Source of the DNA: Euborellia annulipes
Taxonomy: Eukaryota; Arthropoda; Insecta; Dermaptera; Anisolabididae
NCBI GenBank assembly: GCA_023213315.1
Contig: JAKCPI010012593.1
Coordinates: 19,562-83,561 of the forward strand
Direction: 5' to 3'
DNA length: 64,000 nucleotides
In this document: in pieces, positions 34,270 to 45,171 of the stretch
How positions within the stretch are numbered: the first letter of the stretch is position 1
Layout: every line of letters begins with the position of its first letter
Translations under genes and position numbers: made by a program
Notes under the pieces: model-generated
The model's input: the letters and a program-made list of their open reading frames with translations, nothing else
The model's database searches: none
What the model was told of the DNA's origin: nothing

Positions 34270-34545
34270 TCGCCACCGGGTTTGGCGTAGTAGGTAGGGT
34301 GTCTACCTCCTATACCAAACGTCGCGGGTTCGGACCCCAGGCAGTCCGATGATTTTATTTAACCCATTTGGATACCAGATGGCTTAAATAGAAATGCCTG
34401 AACCCCCAATAGATATTTTCAATACAACGGTTATCGTCAAAAGTCGTATATGGCCTGAGTTGCCGAGAAGAATGTGAATGTGTGTATGAGTGTGAGTGTG
34501 AATGAGAAAAAAAGTGTGAATGTTTAAAAAAAAAAAAAAATTTAC
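34270..34545 (+). repeat. tRNA-derived SINE, family A
   Basis: A-box region GTTTGGCGTAGTAGGTAGGG, B box GGGTTCGGACCCC, body, GTTATCGTCAAAAGTCGTAT and GTGTGAGTGTGAATG, A run. Full length; overlapping minus-strand frames are not genes. Confidence 0.85.
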
Positions 34546-34587
34546 ATCTTGAATCAAATGTACTGTACTGCCGCAAACTAAATATAT

Positions 34588-34690
34588 GTCGACACAAAAA
34601 AAAGGGACAAGCACAGAACAGAACTTTGGATTACCGAAAGTAAGAGAAAGTTGTGTGCTGTGCAACCAGTCACACAAGATTTTTTATTCT
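34588..34690. repeat. Hairpin element X, partly deleted
   Basis: CGACACAAAAAAAAGGGACAAGC with CCGAAAGTAAGAGAAAGTTG and GTGCTGTGCAACCAGTCACA. The left copy of CTGGTGTG is lost. Confidence 0.65.
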
Positions 34691-34926
34691 TTCCTTGGCT
34701 CCACTCCATTATTTATATTTAATACTCACAAAATACAGAAAAAATCTTAAGTTAAAAATTTTTCATATTTTTTTTAAAACAATGAAATAATCATATGAGA
34801 AAACGCATGGAAGACTTGGGGGACTTAAATATTGACCAAGACTTAACCAGTTCCCAGTAAGTAAGTAATATCAAGGAGCTCCCATCCTGTCACTTGACTT
34901 GTTATTAAAAAATAACATGAACATAC

Positions 34927-35200
34927 CAGGAGTTTATGGGTATGAGTCTTGCAGGGGTCGTTTCGCCAGGAGGCAAGTTCAGGGGGTGGTGGTGGTAGAG
35001 GTTCATCACTTGGAGGAAGTTCGTCAAGTGACGTAGGCGATGGTGGAGGTGGAAGATCGGGACTTGGTCCCCGTACCGATGCAGGTGCTCTTAGATGCGG
35101 TTTTTTAGGTGGTCGTTCAGGTACCCAATCGTCAATCGAGATCGATGGACCAACGATTAGTGGACCAAGGCTGTCTGTCGCTAGTGAACCGCAGCTAGAA
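34927..35200 (-). CDS. Shrm: Shroom proline-rich exon, DDWVPERPPKKPHLR
   Basis: The acceptor TTTTTCAG precedes 35200 and the donor CTG|GTATGTTC follows 34927. After the split Ser there are 91 codons, ending in phase 0. Motifs: SLGPLIVGPSISIDDW, VPERPPKKPHLRAP, SPDLPPPPSP and SDEPLPPPPPELASWR. The PERPPK.P.LR...PDLPPPP...DEPLPPPPP order matches the polyproline region upstream of ASD2 in insect Shroom. Such tracts suit profilin, SH3 or EVH1 partners, but no partner can be named from sequence alone. Confidence 0.92.
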
Positions 35201-36480
35201 CTGAAAAATTAAAAACACAAATTTCATTAGTCAAACTATTTAAATTTCTCTATAATAGTAAATAATTAATAGAAATTTTACTTTTCAATCTCTCTGCTAA
35301 CCATTTTTTTATTAAATAAATAAAACGATTGAATATTATTATAAAATGGAATTATTATATAGTGGAAACAGCCAAAATAAAATATATATTTTGATTTCTA
35401 GGTTTACTTTTGATTTTCTTATTCTGGTCTTTATAATTTAAAAAATAAATCCTTTTGATTAACTCAAACCGATTTAAAGAGAAACAATTTCTTAAAAATG
35501 GTTAAAAGTTACCTATATATATAGCAAGAAAACGATTTTTAAGACCAGCAGCTTTTTAAATTTTAAATTCTATTACTCTTCTAAACCAAACAGCACAACG
35601 TTATTAAACTTGTCCGAGTTAGGCAAAACAAGTCAAGGAATGAAAAGAATAGATAAAAAAAGAGAATATAGAAAAATTGGAAGAATAGAATCTCAACAAT
35701 TCTGAAAGATGCTTAGCAAATCATTATTATAAGATATCTCAATTGAAATCCGATTTAAATTTATATTAGCTAAATTATATGAAGTTTTTAAAATTTGTCA
35801 GTAAGTATATCTAAAGAAAGAGATAAATATTTATTTAAATTTTATAAATAATCACGGTCAAGAGAAAAATATTTGAACCTAATGACAATCTAAAGAAATA
35901 ATTAAAATAAAAAGGGCATGAGAGAGTTTAAAATATGCTTGCCAGGTTTTTTTTTTTTTTTATTTATAATAACAAAATTAAATTAAAAATTAGATTAAAA
36001 AAAACTAAAAAAATTAAAGTATGCTGGGATAGATTGTTAAGATTATGGAGAAAAATACACCATTTGCTAAATAAATTATTTTAATGTGGAATGCATCCGC
36101 TGGTGTATTTTTCTCCATAACCAACCCGCCCCCCCCCCCGCCCCCCAGAAAGAAACCCCGACCCAAGAAAAATTGAGTCAATATGGGGCCTTCCAGGCCC
36201 CCCGGAGGATGGCTGGTCCCATTTTAAATATAAGCTTTGATCAAAGCCAAGTTTTGTTTTTATAATAAAAATGATAGAAAGATTTATACCGGGTATATAT
36301 ATATGCGTTTGGCGCGCACTGTATATATATATATATATAAATATTTTCATATCCTTTAGTTGCCAGAGAGATGGAAAGATTTTTCCTTATTTAAAGAAAA
36401 TAAATAAATAAATACTAATATTTCAACCGAAATTATTCGATTTATGTAAGAAGAAAATACAATAAGTGATGTTTGCATAC

Positions 36481-36551
36481 CTGTATTGATGCCGAGGACT
36501 ATCTTTAAGGTGGTTCATATCGAGTGAATTGATTTCTCTTGAGGAAGCCAA
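36481..36551 (-). CDS. Shrm: Shroom small exon (23 codons plus 2 bases)
   Basis: The acceptor ATTTTCAG precedes 36551 and the donor ACAG|GTATGC follows 36481. The peptide is LASSREINSLDMNHLKDSPR followed by HQY, with a final split Ser codon AG|T. At 71 bp it is too short for ordinary ORF finding. It was found because both splice sites are good and the phases match on each side (0 in, 2 out). The length is not a multiple of three, so skipping it would shift the frame. It therefore looks constitutive rather than a simple cassette. Confidence 0.85.
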
Positions 36552-37934
36552 CTGAAAATAAAAGAACAAAAAGTTATTAATGCTATTTTATATTAATATG
36601 TGTATGGATGTGGCTACTACTCATTGGTTTCCCTTAGCGTTAGAGTAGAATAATTTAAATAAGTTCTGACCCTATTCATTTTGTACCTTCTATGTCAAAT
36701 GATCAATTTTATCAAATATTTAAAAATGGAAGAAAGCTTTCAGAGTTTTCTATTTTTGCAAAATATGGTAATTGCAAAGTATTTTTAAAGATCCGAAATA
36801 ACAGCCGTTCTGGGATTAGGAAAATTTCTCCACATACTATTCCCCGATAAAGGCCATGAAGCTTTTGAAATGTCATTGTTTTTAAAAATGATCAAGAATA
36901 TTGACTCTAATTTGTACACAAAAATTCAATTCCTATATTGAATGTATTTTTAAAATTAAAATTAATAATAATTATTTTTAAAAAACAATGAAAATTTAAA
37001 AGCTTCAAAGTATAGATACATTATTGGTTGTTAGTACAAAATTCAAATGCTAGTATTTGTTTTATAGCATAAAATATATCTAATTTTTAAGGAAAAATCG
37101 ATCAACTTTGAAATGTCCAAAAATATCCTCAAACAAAACAATTGTCAAAAATAAAAATTTATATGTGAGATGAAATGTTCCATTTCTATTGTGATTATCA
37201 TTATAGATAGAGGGTAGGAAAAAAACTGAATTTTTTCTTTAGTAGACATTTTAATTAGGCTTTTTGGCAATCGATTATGTCAAGCGTTGATTGAATAAAT
37301 TATTTAATCTAACAAAAAATCTTTATATATATAAAATTCGGAATTTTAAAAATTTCAAAATATATTTAGACAGAGCTACACGATGCTACGAATACCTTCC
37401 AACGTTGAACGCAAGATACAGTAGTTTGTAGCATCATTAAGCCGATGTGCTACCAATATCAAGTTTATTTACAAATGTTTCAACGCAAGAGTTGGAAACT
37501 TTTTGTTTCAAGTGCGATGATTCTATGAAACAAACTATCATGCATTAAACATGTAGATTCACCTTTATTTCATAAATAATCACATATAGGCGGAAAAGAA
37601 GGGATGATGTTTTTTGGTCTGGTGCGAGTGGATGCACCTGAATAGACTGGACTTCTTGGATTCAAATTCCGAGAGTGCAAAGGGGCGACATTAGTTTTAA
37701 AAAAATGGAGCAATTCATCGTGTATATTAATTTTTTATCTTTCTTATTTTAAGATATTTTTTAATTTTTGGAGTTGACTGATTCTTTTTTATCTTATATA
37801 TCGGTATATATATTCTGGAAGCCTTCAGCGATGTATGTGAAGATAAATTTTCTCGGGTAGGGCCCCCCCCCTCCTAAATAATTTATCTATATACACACAT
37901 ATATATATAAATTAATTAATAAATATGTTCTGAC

Positions 37935-38292
37935 CTCTCTCCAAGAACCTCTTCTCATAGCCGCCATTGAACCTGTCGATGCTCGTGGTCGAGGCGGAGG
38001 ATCCGGTGGAGGCTGTGTTTGACAAGGTACAGAAGGAGGATGTCCGGAGGCTAGATGAGGCTCTGATCTCCAAGTGGAAGACCCGTGTTGGTGTCTCTCA
38101 TAAAACGAGAGCAACGCCTTCTTTTGGATGGCTTTTAATGTAGGATCGGATACTCTATGTTTTTTTTCTGGATCCAAATAAGTGTATCTTGTCTCTTTTT
38201 GTTGTTGCTGTTGTTGTTGTTGCTGCCTCTCTAATTCGGAGATTCTTTCGGCGACAGATAATTTCGTTTGCGATAAGGAGAGGGGTAGAGTT
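37935..38292 (-). CDS. Shrm: Shroom exon with SVAERISELER and DPTLKAIQKKALLSFYERH
   Basis: The acceptor TTGTTTCAG precedes 38292 and the donor GAGAG|GTCAGA follows 37935. It starts by completing a split Arg codon, then has 119 codons and ends in phase 0. Order of parts: TLPLSLSQTKLSVAERISEL, a run of nine Gln, YTYLDPEKKHRVSDPTLKAI then QKKALLSFYERH, WRSEPHLASG, and a proline-rich stretch ending SMAAMRRGSWRE. The SVAERI and YLDP..HR.S(D/N)P.LKA(I/L)QK..L blocks are conserved in insect Shroom. A short helical segment is likely at LKAIQKKALLSFYERH. The Gln run is a CAA/CAG microsatellite and probably varies in length. Confidence 0.92.
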
Positions 38293-38362
38293 CTGAAACA
38301 ATAATAATGAAAATATAAATAAAAAGATTGAATAATAGAACGTGGCTGTAGCTGATATGTTT

Positions 38363-38619
38363 AATGGAAAGAGGATGCAGCCAAATAATAGAGCCTCTAT
38401 TCAGTAACGAAAACTCTTTATTAGGGACGTTTCGGTTGGGATCTACCCTGCCATCTTCAGCCTTCAAAGAGCATATTTATATTTTTCATATATAAATAGA
38501 GTTGTCATGATTTAACAATACAAGAGATGGCAGGGTAGATCCCAGCCGAAACGTCCCTAATAAAGAGTTTTCGTTACTGAATAGAGGCTCTATTATTTGG
38601 CTGCATCCTCTTTCCATTA
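38363..38619. mobile_element. Fold-back element with hammerhead motif, in Shroom intron
   Basis: Arms share ATGGAAAGAGGATGCAGCCA and GAAAACTCTTTATTAGGGAC. It lies only 70 bp upstream of a coding exon acceptor (38292). On the minus strand (38465-38420) CTGAAGA, GGCAGGG..., GAAA (38433-38430) and CGTC are present; the plus arm has AAGAGA in place of the first core. Confidence 0.75.
38420..38465 (-). ncRNA. Hammerhead-like motif, same strand as Shroom
   Basis: CTGAAGA (38460-38454), stem II with GG(C)/(A)CC pairing around AGGGTAGATCCCA (itself GGG/CCC), GAAA (38433-38430), CGTC then CCT pairing with AGG before the core. It would be transcribed inside the Shroom pre-mRNA. Confidence 0.5.
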
Positions 38620-38770
38620 AACATAAATAAAAAGATCTTAGAATAAAGCCAATTTTTAACAAAACTTTTTTGTATTTTTATGTGAATTTCTATTTTTCTT
38701 CAATTTATTATTATACAAGATATGAAAGGTGAATCCAATTTTTTGGAGTTTAGGCTTTCACAGTTGGAAA

Positions 38771-38946
38771 GAATTAGATTTTCGGTTTAACTGCGGTTTA
38801 TTTGTAAAAATTACAACGTTTCGGCCACTCATACTATGGCCTTCTTCAGGTACAATTCAGCTGAATTGAAGAAGGCCACAGGCTGAGTGGCCGAAACGTT
38901 GTAATTTTTACAAATAAACCACAGTTAAACCGAAAATCTAATTCTT
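38771..38946. mobile_element. Fold-back element, two opposed hammerhead motifs
   Basis: Near-perfect arms share GAATTAGATTTTCGGTTTAA and TTTGTAAAAATTACAACGTT. Centre is ACAATTCAGCTGAATTG. Minus strand 38856-38811 has CTGAAGA, stem II GGCC/GGCC, GAAA and CGTT. Plus strand 38866-38912 has TTGAAGA (first core base changed). Relatives: 62293-62339 and a 3' piece at 53755-53870, with the same GTGAAAG(C)CTAAACTCCAAA end. Confidence 0.8.
38811..38856 (-). ncRNA. Hammerhead-like motif, same strand as Shroom
   Basis: Core CTGAAGA (38849-38843), stem II GGCC (with CAT/ATG extension possible) closing on GGCC, GAAA (38822-38819), C, triplet GTT, and stem I GTAC/GTA of about three pairs. GTT is a permitted but slower NUH triplet in known hammerheads. 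Confidence 0.5.
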
Positions 38947-39061
38947 TTAATAATGAATCCAATTTTGTTAACATTTTGTATTTCGCTTGCTGAATACAGG
39001 TCAATAAAGGTAAATGAGAAATGGCTAATAAAAAAAATTCGCGTGGGCTGAATGAGAATTA

Positions 39062-39280
39062 AGGAGGCGATTAGCCGAAAGGATAAAGTAGTTAAGCTTA
39101 TAATTCTTTTTTGAAGACAACTTGAATTCATATCCACCTCATGTAAAAAAAATTATCTAACTCTATTTGAGATTCCTCCTGAGGAAGTAAACGGGAACCC
39201 ACCTCAGTATTATTCCCATGAAAGTTATTCCTCAGAGCCACGTGTCAGTTCTGACTCTAATGACTTAAGAGAGAGAGAAT
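39062..39280 (+). repeat. SINE family C
   Basis: GGCGATTAGCCGAAAGGATA (A-box-like TAGCCGAAAGG), AACTTGAATTCATATCC (B-box-like), CCTCCTGAGGAAGTAAACGG and GTTCTGACTCTAATGACTTA with a GAGAGAGAGA end. Confidence 0.7.
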
Positions 39281-39671
39281 GAGAATTAAGGAGTCTGCAT
39301 ATTACTTTGTTTTGTTGGTCTTTTAGTATTAAAAGAAAAAAAATAACTAATTGAAATAAAATATTTTGCCAAAAAGATTTGGACCATCAGTTTGACTTGA
39401 CATGCTTGGTTCAAAGTATATATTTATCAGGTTTTTATTATCTCAAGTTTGAGATCTTTCTTTGGGTTTTATATAGTAGTGCACTTATCACATTATTTGG
39501 AGAATATGAAAAACAAAGGGAGGGAAATGCACTAAGTCTATTTGTTATTCAAATAAGTCGTGTACATTAAATTATTCAACGCTTATATATATTTTAAAAC
39601 TGGGAGAAGTCGAGATTCTACTATAAATTTGGTTTATATATATATATATATATACTTCGTTATTAAATTAT

Positions 39672-40257
39672 ATATATGAGAAGCGGAAAGTGAAAAGGGA
39701 TCTCTTGTCGGAGAGGTAAAATTATCGATTTAAAGATGCTCAGGGGCCCACATCTTGTGGTAACGTGGATGGCGTCACGAGTTACCTGAGCTTGGACTGG
39801 CAGTCCTGCTCTTTACATATCTGTCCCTTCCTTTTATATTTTCAACAAGCGTCAGACGGTGCGACGGGCCGACATGTGGTATTTCTACTGGTCTCAAAAA
39901 ACCCATTCGCCGACCCCGCACTGGGGGAATAAGGCTAAGAAAGAAGAAGAATATTCCCTATACAGGTTTAATCGGTAATTTTAGCGATGAAAATCCGATA
40001 TACCGTATATTACAAAATAATCGATTTAGTAACTTCAAATATAGAAAATAAATAGTTTTTCATTATATTTAAATGAGTTTTCCTGTTTTTTATATCTATA
40101 ACTTTGAAAGGCTGTAACCTTTTTTAGTTTTTGAGATATCATAGTGATTTTGGTCTTAAAATGTTCAAGAAATTATCCCCTACAATAAAATATTAATAAC
40201 TCCATCTGTGATATTTCCGACAAGAAGTTCCTTTTCACTTTCCGCATCACATATATA
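39672..40257. mobile_element. TIR element with AGCGGAAAGTGAAAAGG ends
   Basis: Inverted termini about 40 bp long: GCGGAAAGTGAAAAGGGATC and (right, reverse complement) GCGGAAAGTGAAAAGGAACT, then CTTGTCGGA. TA repeats flank both sides. Inside, 39735-39950 resembles a non-LTR retrotransposon 3' end (CGCCGACCCCGC ... AAGAAGAAGAA) related to the one at 2594-2797. Superfamily not assigned. Confidence 0.65.
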
Positions 40258-40454
40258 GTGATACCCTTTCAAGGGACAAATTTGTTTTGTTGATATCTTA
40301 AAATATCTAAAATATCTTTAGATTGCAATATAACAATGACCCTTAGAAGTGGATATTGGCTGAGATGGGAGACTTAATTATTTATCTTCATTATTTATTA
40401 CAGCATTATTAAGCATATCTAAAGACAAGGAAAATAAGAGGTAAACTCAGTTTT

Positions 40455-40556
40455 GACCTCAGTACTAGCCTCGTATACCAACGGTCGCGGGTTCGGACCT
40501 CAGGCAGTCCGATGATTTTATTTAAGCAATTTGGATACCAAATGGTTTAGAGATAT
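40455..40556 (+). repeat. tRNA-derived SINE, family A, head only
   Basis: CCTCGTATACCAACGGTCGC, B box GGGTTCGGACCTC and the TTGGATACCAAATGG body. Truncated at both ends. Confidence 0.7.
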
Positions 40557-41023
40557 TAAAAACAAAAAAATGACACGGAACCGACAAAAAAAATAATACG
40601 GAACCGAAACATCAGCTGTGTGAATTGACCAAATAAAGAAATAACCTTAGCTGCATTTCTCATTTTTACCCTCTTATTAATATAACATCTCAGCTATAAA
40701 TTGTTTATGCAAAAAAATGAAAAATCATTTAATCCATGCACATCATGGAGCAGTGAGAAAAAATTTGGAGGAGTGAGAAAAAATAGCTAAGTTCTTTACA
40801 GTCGGTCTGAAAGTTTTGGTCTGGGAGATAGAGCGCTAAACCTTCAAACAAAAGAAAAGAATTCTATCTCCCATCTCCGCCAATATTAATACCAAAAGTT
40901 TAATTCGATGAATAAATAGTAAATTGTTTTTTTATATATTACACATTTCAACAAAACATATTTTGGCCACTTGAATGAGTAAAACTTATTAAATATATTA
41001 AATAATAATTGAAAGGACACAAT

Positions 41024-41218
41024 CAGGTCTTTTCTCTAAGCAAAAACGTTAACTTTTAACAGCTGTAAACAACGTTAATTCATTTTTACACCTCTGACTC
41101 AAATTGTTAATCTGTAAGCAAAAAAATAGCATTTTTTAACGCTGATGTTATTACTTTACTTTTCGACACCCATTTAATGATGTCAAATTTTAACGTTTGT
41201 TTTTAGAGACTAGACCTG
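41024..41218. mobile_element. TIR element, relative of 32170-32536
   Basis: CAGGTCTTTTCTCTAAGCAA at the left and reverse complement CAGGTCTAGTCTCTAAAAAC at the right, with GTTAACTTTTAACA near the left end. It ends 85 bp from the donor of the 41303-41797 exon. Confidence 0.7.
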
Positions 41219-41302
41219 AATGGGTTTTATATATTAAATTGAAATTATTAATACTAGCTTTAAATTTTTGTTTTTGTTACTTCTTAGGCGTAAGTTACTC
41301 AC

Positions 41303-41797
41303 CGTGAAGTCTGATGTGGCTCCACGGTGTAGGTGTTAACAGGGAAAAGTCTTAGTTTGTTATGCTGATTGTTTCTCTGGACTCGAGCTTGCCAGCCGTT
41401 GTTGTTGGGTGTAGCTTGACCACCTCCACCCAAATAGAGTACACTTTCAGAATGATGTCTTTGAGGTGTCTGCACACGAGCACTATGTGCAATTAATTGA
41501 CGAGAGGCTGCAGCAGCAGCCGCAGCTGCTGTTTGGTGTGGAGGAGCACAAGAACTGCTGGCTACACTAACGTCACTCAAAGAACCATGCCATTTGAGTG
41601 TTTCGCTGCTAGAAGCTGAGCCACTACTTGTTGTGACGACACTTTCACGACCGGCTCCGGATGAAGATTCTTCCACACCAATACCCGATGAGGCTGCAGA
41701 GGAAGTTGCCCAGTGATGGTGATGCGAAGACGGGGTTTGAGGTCCTGCTGCAGCTCCGCCTTGGCCTGGACCGGTAACTTCGCTATCTCGGCGAAGA
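41303..41797 (-). CDS. Shrm: Shroom exon with TLKWHGSLSDVS and RHHSESVLYL motifs
   Basis: The acceptor GGTTACAG precedes 41797 and the donor ACG|GTGAGT follows 41303. It has 164 whole codons with split Arg codons at both ends. Motifs in order: LRRDSEVTG, a His-run SSHHHHW, a Ser-rich tract, ETLKWHGSLSDVSVASSS, a poly-Ala stretch, QLIAHSARVQTPQRHHSESV followed by LYL, and LRLFPVNTYTVEP. The KWHGSLSD, TPQRHHSESVLYL and LFPVNTYT blocks occur in the same order in insect Shroom as I know it. Poly-Ala and Gly/Asn runs suggest fast-evolving linkers between short conserved motifs. Confidence 0.92.
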
Positions 41798-41871
41798 CTG
41801 TAACCAAAATATTATACATATATATTAGAAATATTATTTTGTAATAAGGATAATGGAAAACATAAACGCCC

Positions 41872-42028
41872 TCGGTTCTTGGCGAATGGTTAGCGTGCTG
41901 GCCATTTGTACCAAGGATCGCGGGTTCATATCCCGTCTTATGGGACAATTTATTTCAATTGGATTGGGTACCAGACGGGGTCTAAATGGCCTTCGATGCC
42001 GATAAAGATCTTAATGAATAAAAAAAAA
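41872..42028 (+). repeat. tRNA-derived SINE, family B
   Basis: A-box region TGGCGAATGGTTAGCGTGCT, B box GGGTTCATATCCCG, body TTTCAATTGGATTGGGTACC, then GTCTAAATGGCCTTCGATGC and an A run. The body differs from family A, while the 3' GGCCTTCGATGCCGA block is diagnostic. A tail-only copy is at 42380-42480 (minus). Confidence 0.8.
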
Positions 42029-42347
42029 AAAATAACAAACTTTTGAGGAGATTAATGAATTCTTCTTCCTCTAAAAGATGAAATTGTCAATATTGAGATA
42101 TTTTTAATAAAAGCTCTAATTTTATTTGAACAAATTGAATATAGTTAACAAAATTATTAATTATTATTAATATTTAATGTATCAAAATATGTATCTAGAG
42201 GCTTCAAAAATATCATTATACCGGTAAACAATATATTTCACAAATATAAATAGGAAAGAAATGCTGAATGAATGCAATAAAGGCCCAAAGCTAAAAATCT
42301 TAATTTTGACTTTTTGTAAAAATTGGCTTCTAAAACTATATTTTAAT

Positions 42348-42383
<36 letters not shown>

Positions 42384-43054
42384 CATTTAAGGTCTTTTTA
42401 GGCAGCGAAGGCCATTTAGACTTCCGTCTCTATTTATTTCACCTGGATTGGTAGCCAATTCAAATGAAATAAATAAAACAATAATTGGTTACAAAACATG
42501 TAGCTTTCGGTGCAATAATTTAAAATTCTATTTATTATTTATTATTTTCTACTCTGTAACACAAAATTGAGTTTAATCTATATACCCTAGAGTCTTGCTA
42601 ATCCGGACTTTGATATTCCGGCATATCGACAATCGACTAGGCGTGTTGAAAAGTCACTTCTTCGGGAGATTAAAGCAAAAAAAAAAGATAATTTAAGAAA
42701 ACAAAGTGTCATTACAGATTTTTTTCTTTATTACATTTTGGATTATATTAAATATTTTGGGTAATCCAGCATTTTCAGAATCCGGCAAAGTGGCGGTTCC
42801 GTTTTGGCAGGATTACCAAGACTCTACTGTACTATAGAACAAGGCCAAGAAAATAAAGTTATTTGAAAACTACAGACTGCTTAATTCTCATATGAAACTC
42901 TCGAATTATTTTTTGAATAGTCTTTCTCAATATTTCGCATTTTTGAGTTGAGTAACTTTTGTATTTCAGCAAGTTAAATAATTATAAAAGATACTTTTTG
43001 CAAATATAAATAGAGTAGCTTTACTATTTATATATAAGTTTTTATGGAAATTAC

Positions 43055-43311
43055 CGGTCGAGGAAAGGGGTAGTGGTGGTAGAATCCGAGCTGCTCACGT
43101 AGCTGTGGTAGCCCTCGGAGTGGGCGTAAGAGGCCTGGTGCACGTGTTGATTGCTTCCTCGTAAAGAATCCTCGTACACTCGGGCATATTCTTCGAGATC
43201 GGCTTGTGTCAGGGATGCTGCGCCTCCAGATGACGACGACGTTTGTGGTTGGGCTGTTTTCAATGATTGTTGAACTTGAGGACCCGGCTCTTGCGCGACT
43301 CGCATATAATC
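43055..43311 (-). CDS. Shrm: Shroom exon with EGYHSYVSSSDSTTTTPFLD signature
   Basis: The acceptor TTTGACAG precedes 43311 and the donor CCG|GTAATT follows 43055. The exon has 85 codons plus two bases, so it ends in phase 2. It begins DYMRVAQEPG and contains SLTQADLEEYARVYED. The segment SEGYHSYVSSSDSTTTTPF is followed by LDR completed by the next exon. In my memory of insect Shroom, a nearly identical sequence precedes a DKLRQES-like segment; here the junction reads PFLDRLRRDSEV. This is one of the strongest identity signals. The split Arg codon (CG|T) joins exactly. Confidence 0.9.
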
Positions 43312-43954
43312 CTGTCAAAGAACCAAATGTCACGTCAGAGATGTCATGCTCAGGAAAAAAATAAAATTCTTTCCTTATGAAAAGGCCAAAAGATCAAACA
43401 CCTTTTATAATTTAAAATATATGTATAATGTATATTTATAAGATTTTTCAGGGGATCAACATATTTTATTTCCCTGGGACGAGAATAGAATTCAATCAAA
43501 AATTCCTGTGCAAAAGAAAAGGCTTGGTTATACTGATATGAACAGTTTAGTTTTTGATATAATAAGATTTCATTTTAATCAGGGTTTTCCAGAATGCTTA
43601 TGATGCAAGAGGAAAAAAGAAAGTTGTGAATCAGATGGATTAATTTATTCATTGATACCGATTCAGAATAAAGTAAAAAGTAGGAAAAAAAAATGTTGAT
43701 ATTATTTTTATAAGATATTTTAAAGCTTCCCCCATCTAATAAAAGAAGGGAAAAAGATATAGAATAATTAAACAAATAATAATGAACAGCTTTCATTCAT
43801 GTTCAACAACAATAATATATATTATGATTGTATGAGGTATACAAAATTTTTTCGGTTCCTTTGTCAGATGGGTAAAACTTAGACGTCAAAATTGTGGATG
43901 CAGAATTTATTTAAACAAATTTTAACTCCTTTTGTTTAATCGCGATTTTAATCA

Positions 43955-44135
43955 TTTAAATTTTGATGTCCCTGGGGCAACTGGGCAACTACAAAATTCA
44001 TTTCTTATAATATAGGTCTATGAAATTTTGGAATTTAAACGGGGCGGCATTTTGGCCGGCCGGGAGGGGGGAGGGGCGCGAAAATTATAATTTTGGCCCC
44101 GGGCGCAAGTTTTCGTAGGTGCGGCCCTGGGGACA
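43955..44135. mobile_element. hAT-like remnant (GGCCCTG right end)
   Basis: The right terminus CGTAGGTGCGGCCCTG matches the CAGGGCCG(C/G)A end type; GGGGCGGCATTTTGGCCGGC filler precedes it. Left boundary near 43970 is unclear. Confidence 0.45.
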
Positions 44136-44295
44136 AGCATCCTCATGCGTTTTCTCATCTGATTATTTCATTAATTTTTAAAGAAAATACAAAATTAAAA
44201 AAATATTTTGTAGTTCAAACGCAAAAGAGAATTCCAATAAAGATTTCGATAATATTTTATTAAAAAACAATGAAATAATCACATCACGTCTGCCT

Positions 44296-44338
44296 CTCAT
44301 CTGAAGAAAGCCACTGAATGAGTGGCCGAAATGTTTAA
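44296..44338 (+). ncRNA. Hammerhead-like motif
   Basis: CTGAAGA (44301-44307), stem II GCCACT/AGTGGC (perfect six pairs around GAATG), GAAA (44328-44331), then TGTT. The stem is strong but the base after GAAA is T rather than C, and stem I is short. Confidence 0.45.
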
Positions 44339-44431
44339 TTTAATACAAACAAACAAAATCAGCCACTGCATTAAGTAACTTTTTGAGTTATTCATCTATA
44401 AATGTATGACGAAATGGGTATTTTCTTTTAC

Positions 44432-44662
44432 CTCCAGTTGGTAGTTCCGAGTGTATTGGTCGAGTTCAGCCTGCGTTAACGGCGAATGTGGTTTATCTCT
44501 TTCAGGTGGTGAAGGTGCACTGTATTCGTTATCTCCTAGGAGATTCCCGTCGCGGTCCAGCCGCGGTAACTGATATTGCGTTCCCGGACAGGTGTCCTCT
44601 GCCAGCGAGGACTCGAATGTCTCGGCCGGGATCTTCTCGCACCTCTCCATCACCGTCATCAG
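44432..44662 (-). CDS. Shrm: Shroom exon (77 codons), ERCEKIPAE and SPPERD motifs
   Basis: The acceptor GACTCAG precedes 44662 and the donor GAG|GTAAAAG follows 44432; both ends are phase 0. The peptide begins LMTVMERCEKIPAETF. It contains YQLPRLDRDGNLLGDNEY and SAPSPPERDKP, and ends LTQAELDQYTRNYQLE. The pattern LTQAELDQY is echoed by LTQADLEEY in the next exon, so the two exons may carry an old internal repeat. No enzymatic motif is visible, as expected for a scaffold protein. Confidence 0.85.
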
Positions 44663-45171
44663 CTGAGTCATCGAATTCCAAACAAACAACTCATTAGTTG
44701 GCTCTATATCCATGCATGATTGTATATGTATGTGTGTGTCAAACAACTTTCTACAAGTGTCATTTACAGTAGCATAAATTCAAATTTTAAAGCTTGCGGG
44801 CATAAATATATTAATAATTTATTTATATTGTTCAAACTATCATAAATAAAAGTGGGAAGTGTTTTTTCTTCCATTGACAAAAATTCTTTATTAAAACGCC
44901 CTTTTTTTATTTGTTTATTCATTAAAAAAAACCCACGATTAATCAAAATTTTTTTGAGCTGTCGAATCTTTTGGATTTGTTTTTTTTAATAACAGGTCAA
45001 GATAGGTCAAGGCATGAGTTGATCCCATTAGTAGCCATATATATGAAAAATATATATTAATAATTTATTTAGAGGGAAAGAAAGTTCCCAAATTAAATTT
45101 GAAAAAAAAAATAAAACAATTTAAAAACTGGAGGAGAATTTTTATAGAATTTAATAATTGAAAAAAATGGC

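Noticed and set aside
34949..35212. 87-codon plus-strand Gly/Ser-rich frame
   Set aside because: It is the antisense shadow of the proline-rich Shroom exon at 34927-35200.
37887..38177. Methionine-initiated 96-codon gene MDPEKKHRV
   Set aside because: The M is created in the sequence by frame reading only; the real exon starts at a splice acceptor at 38292, and this is its 3' part running into the intron.
44488..44697. 69-codon plus-strand frame over an exon
   Set aside because: Antisense shadow of the 44432-44662 Shroom exon.
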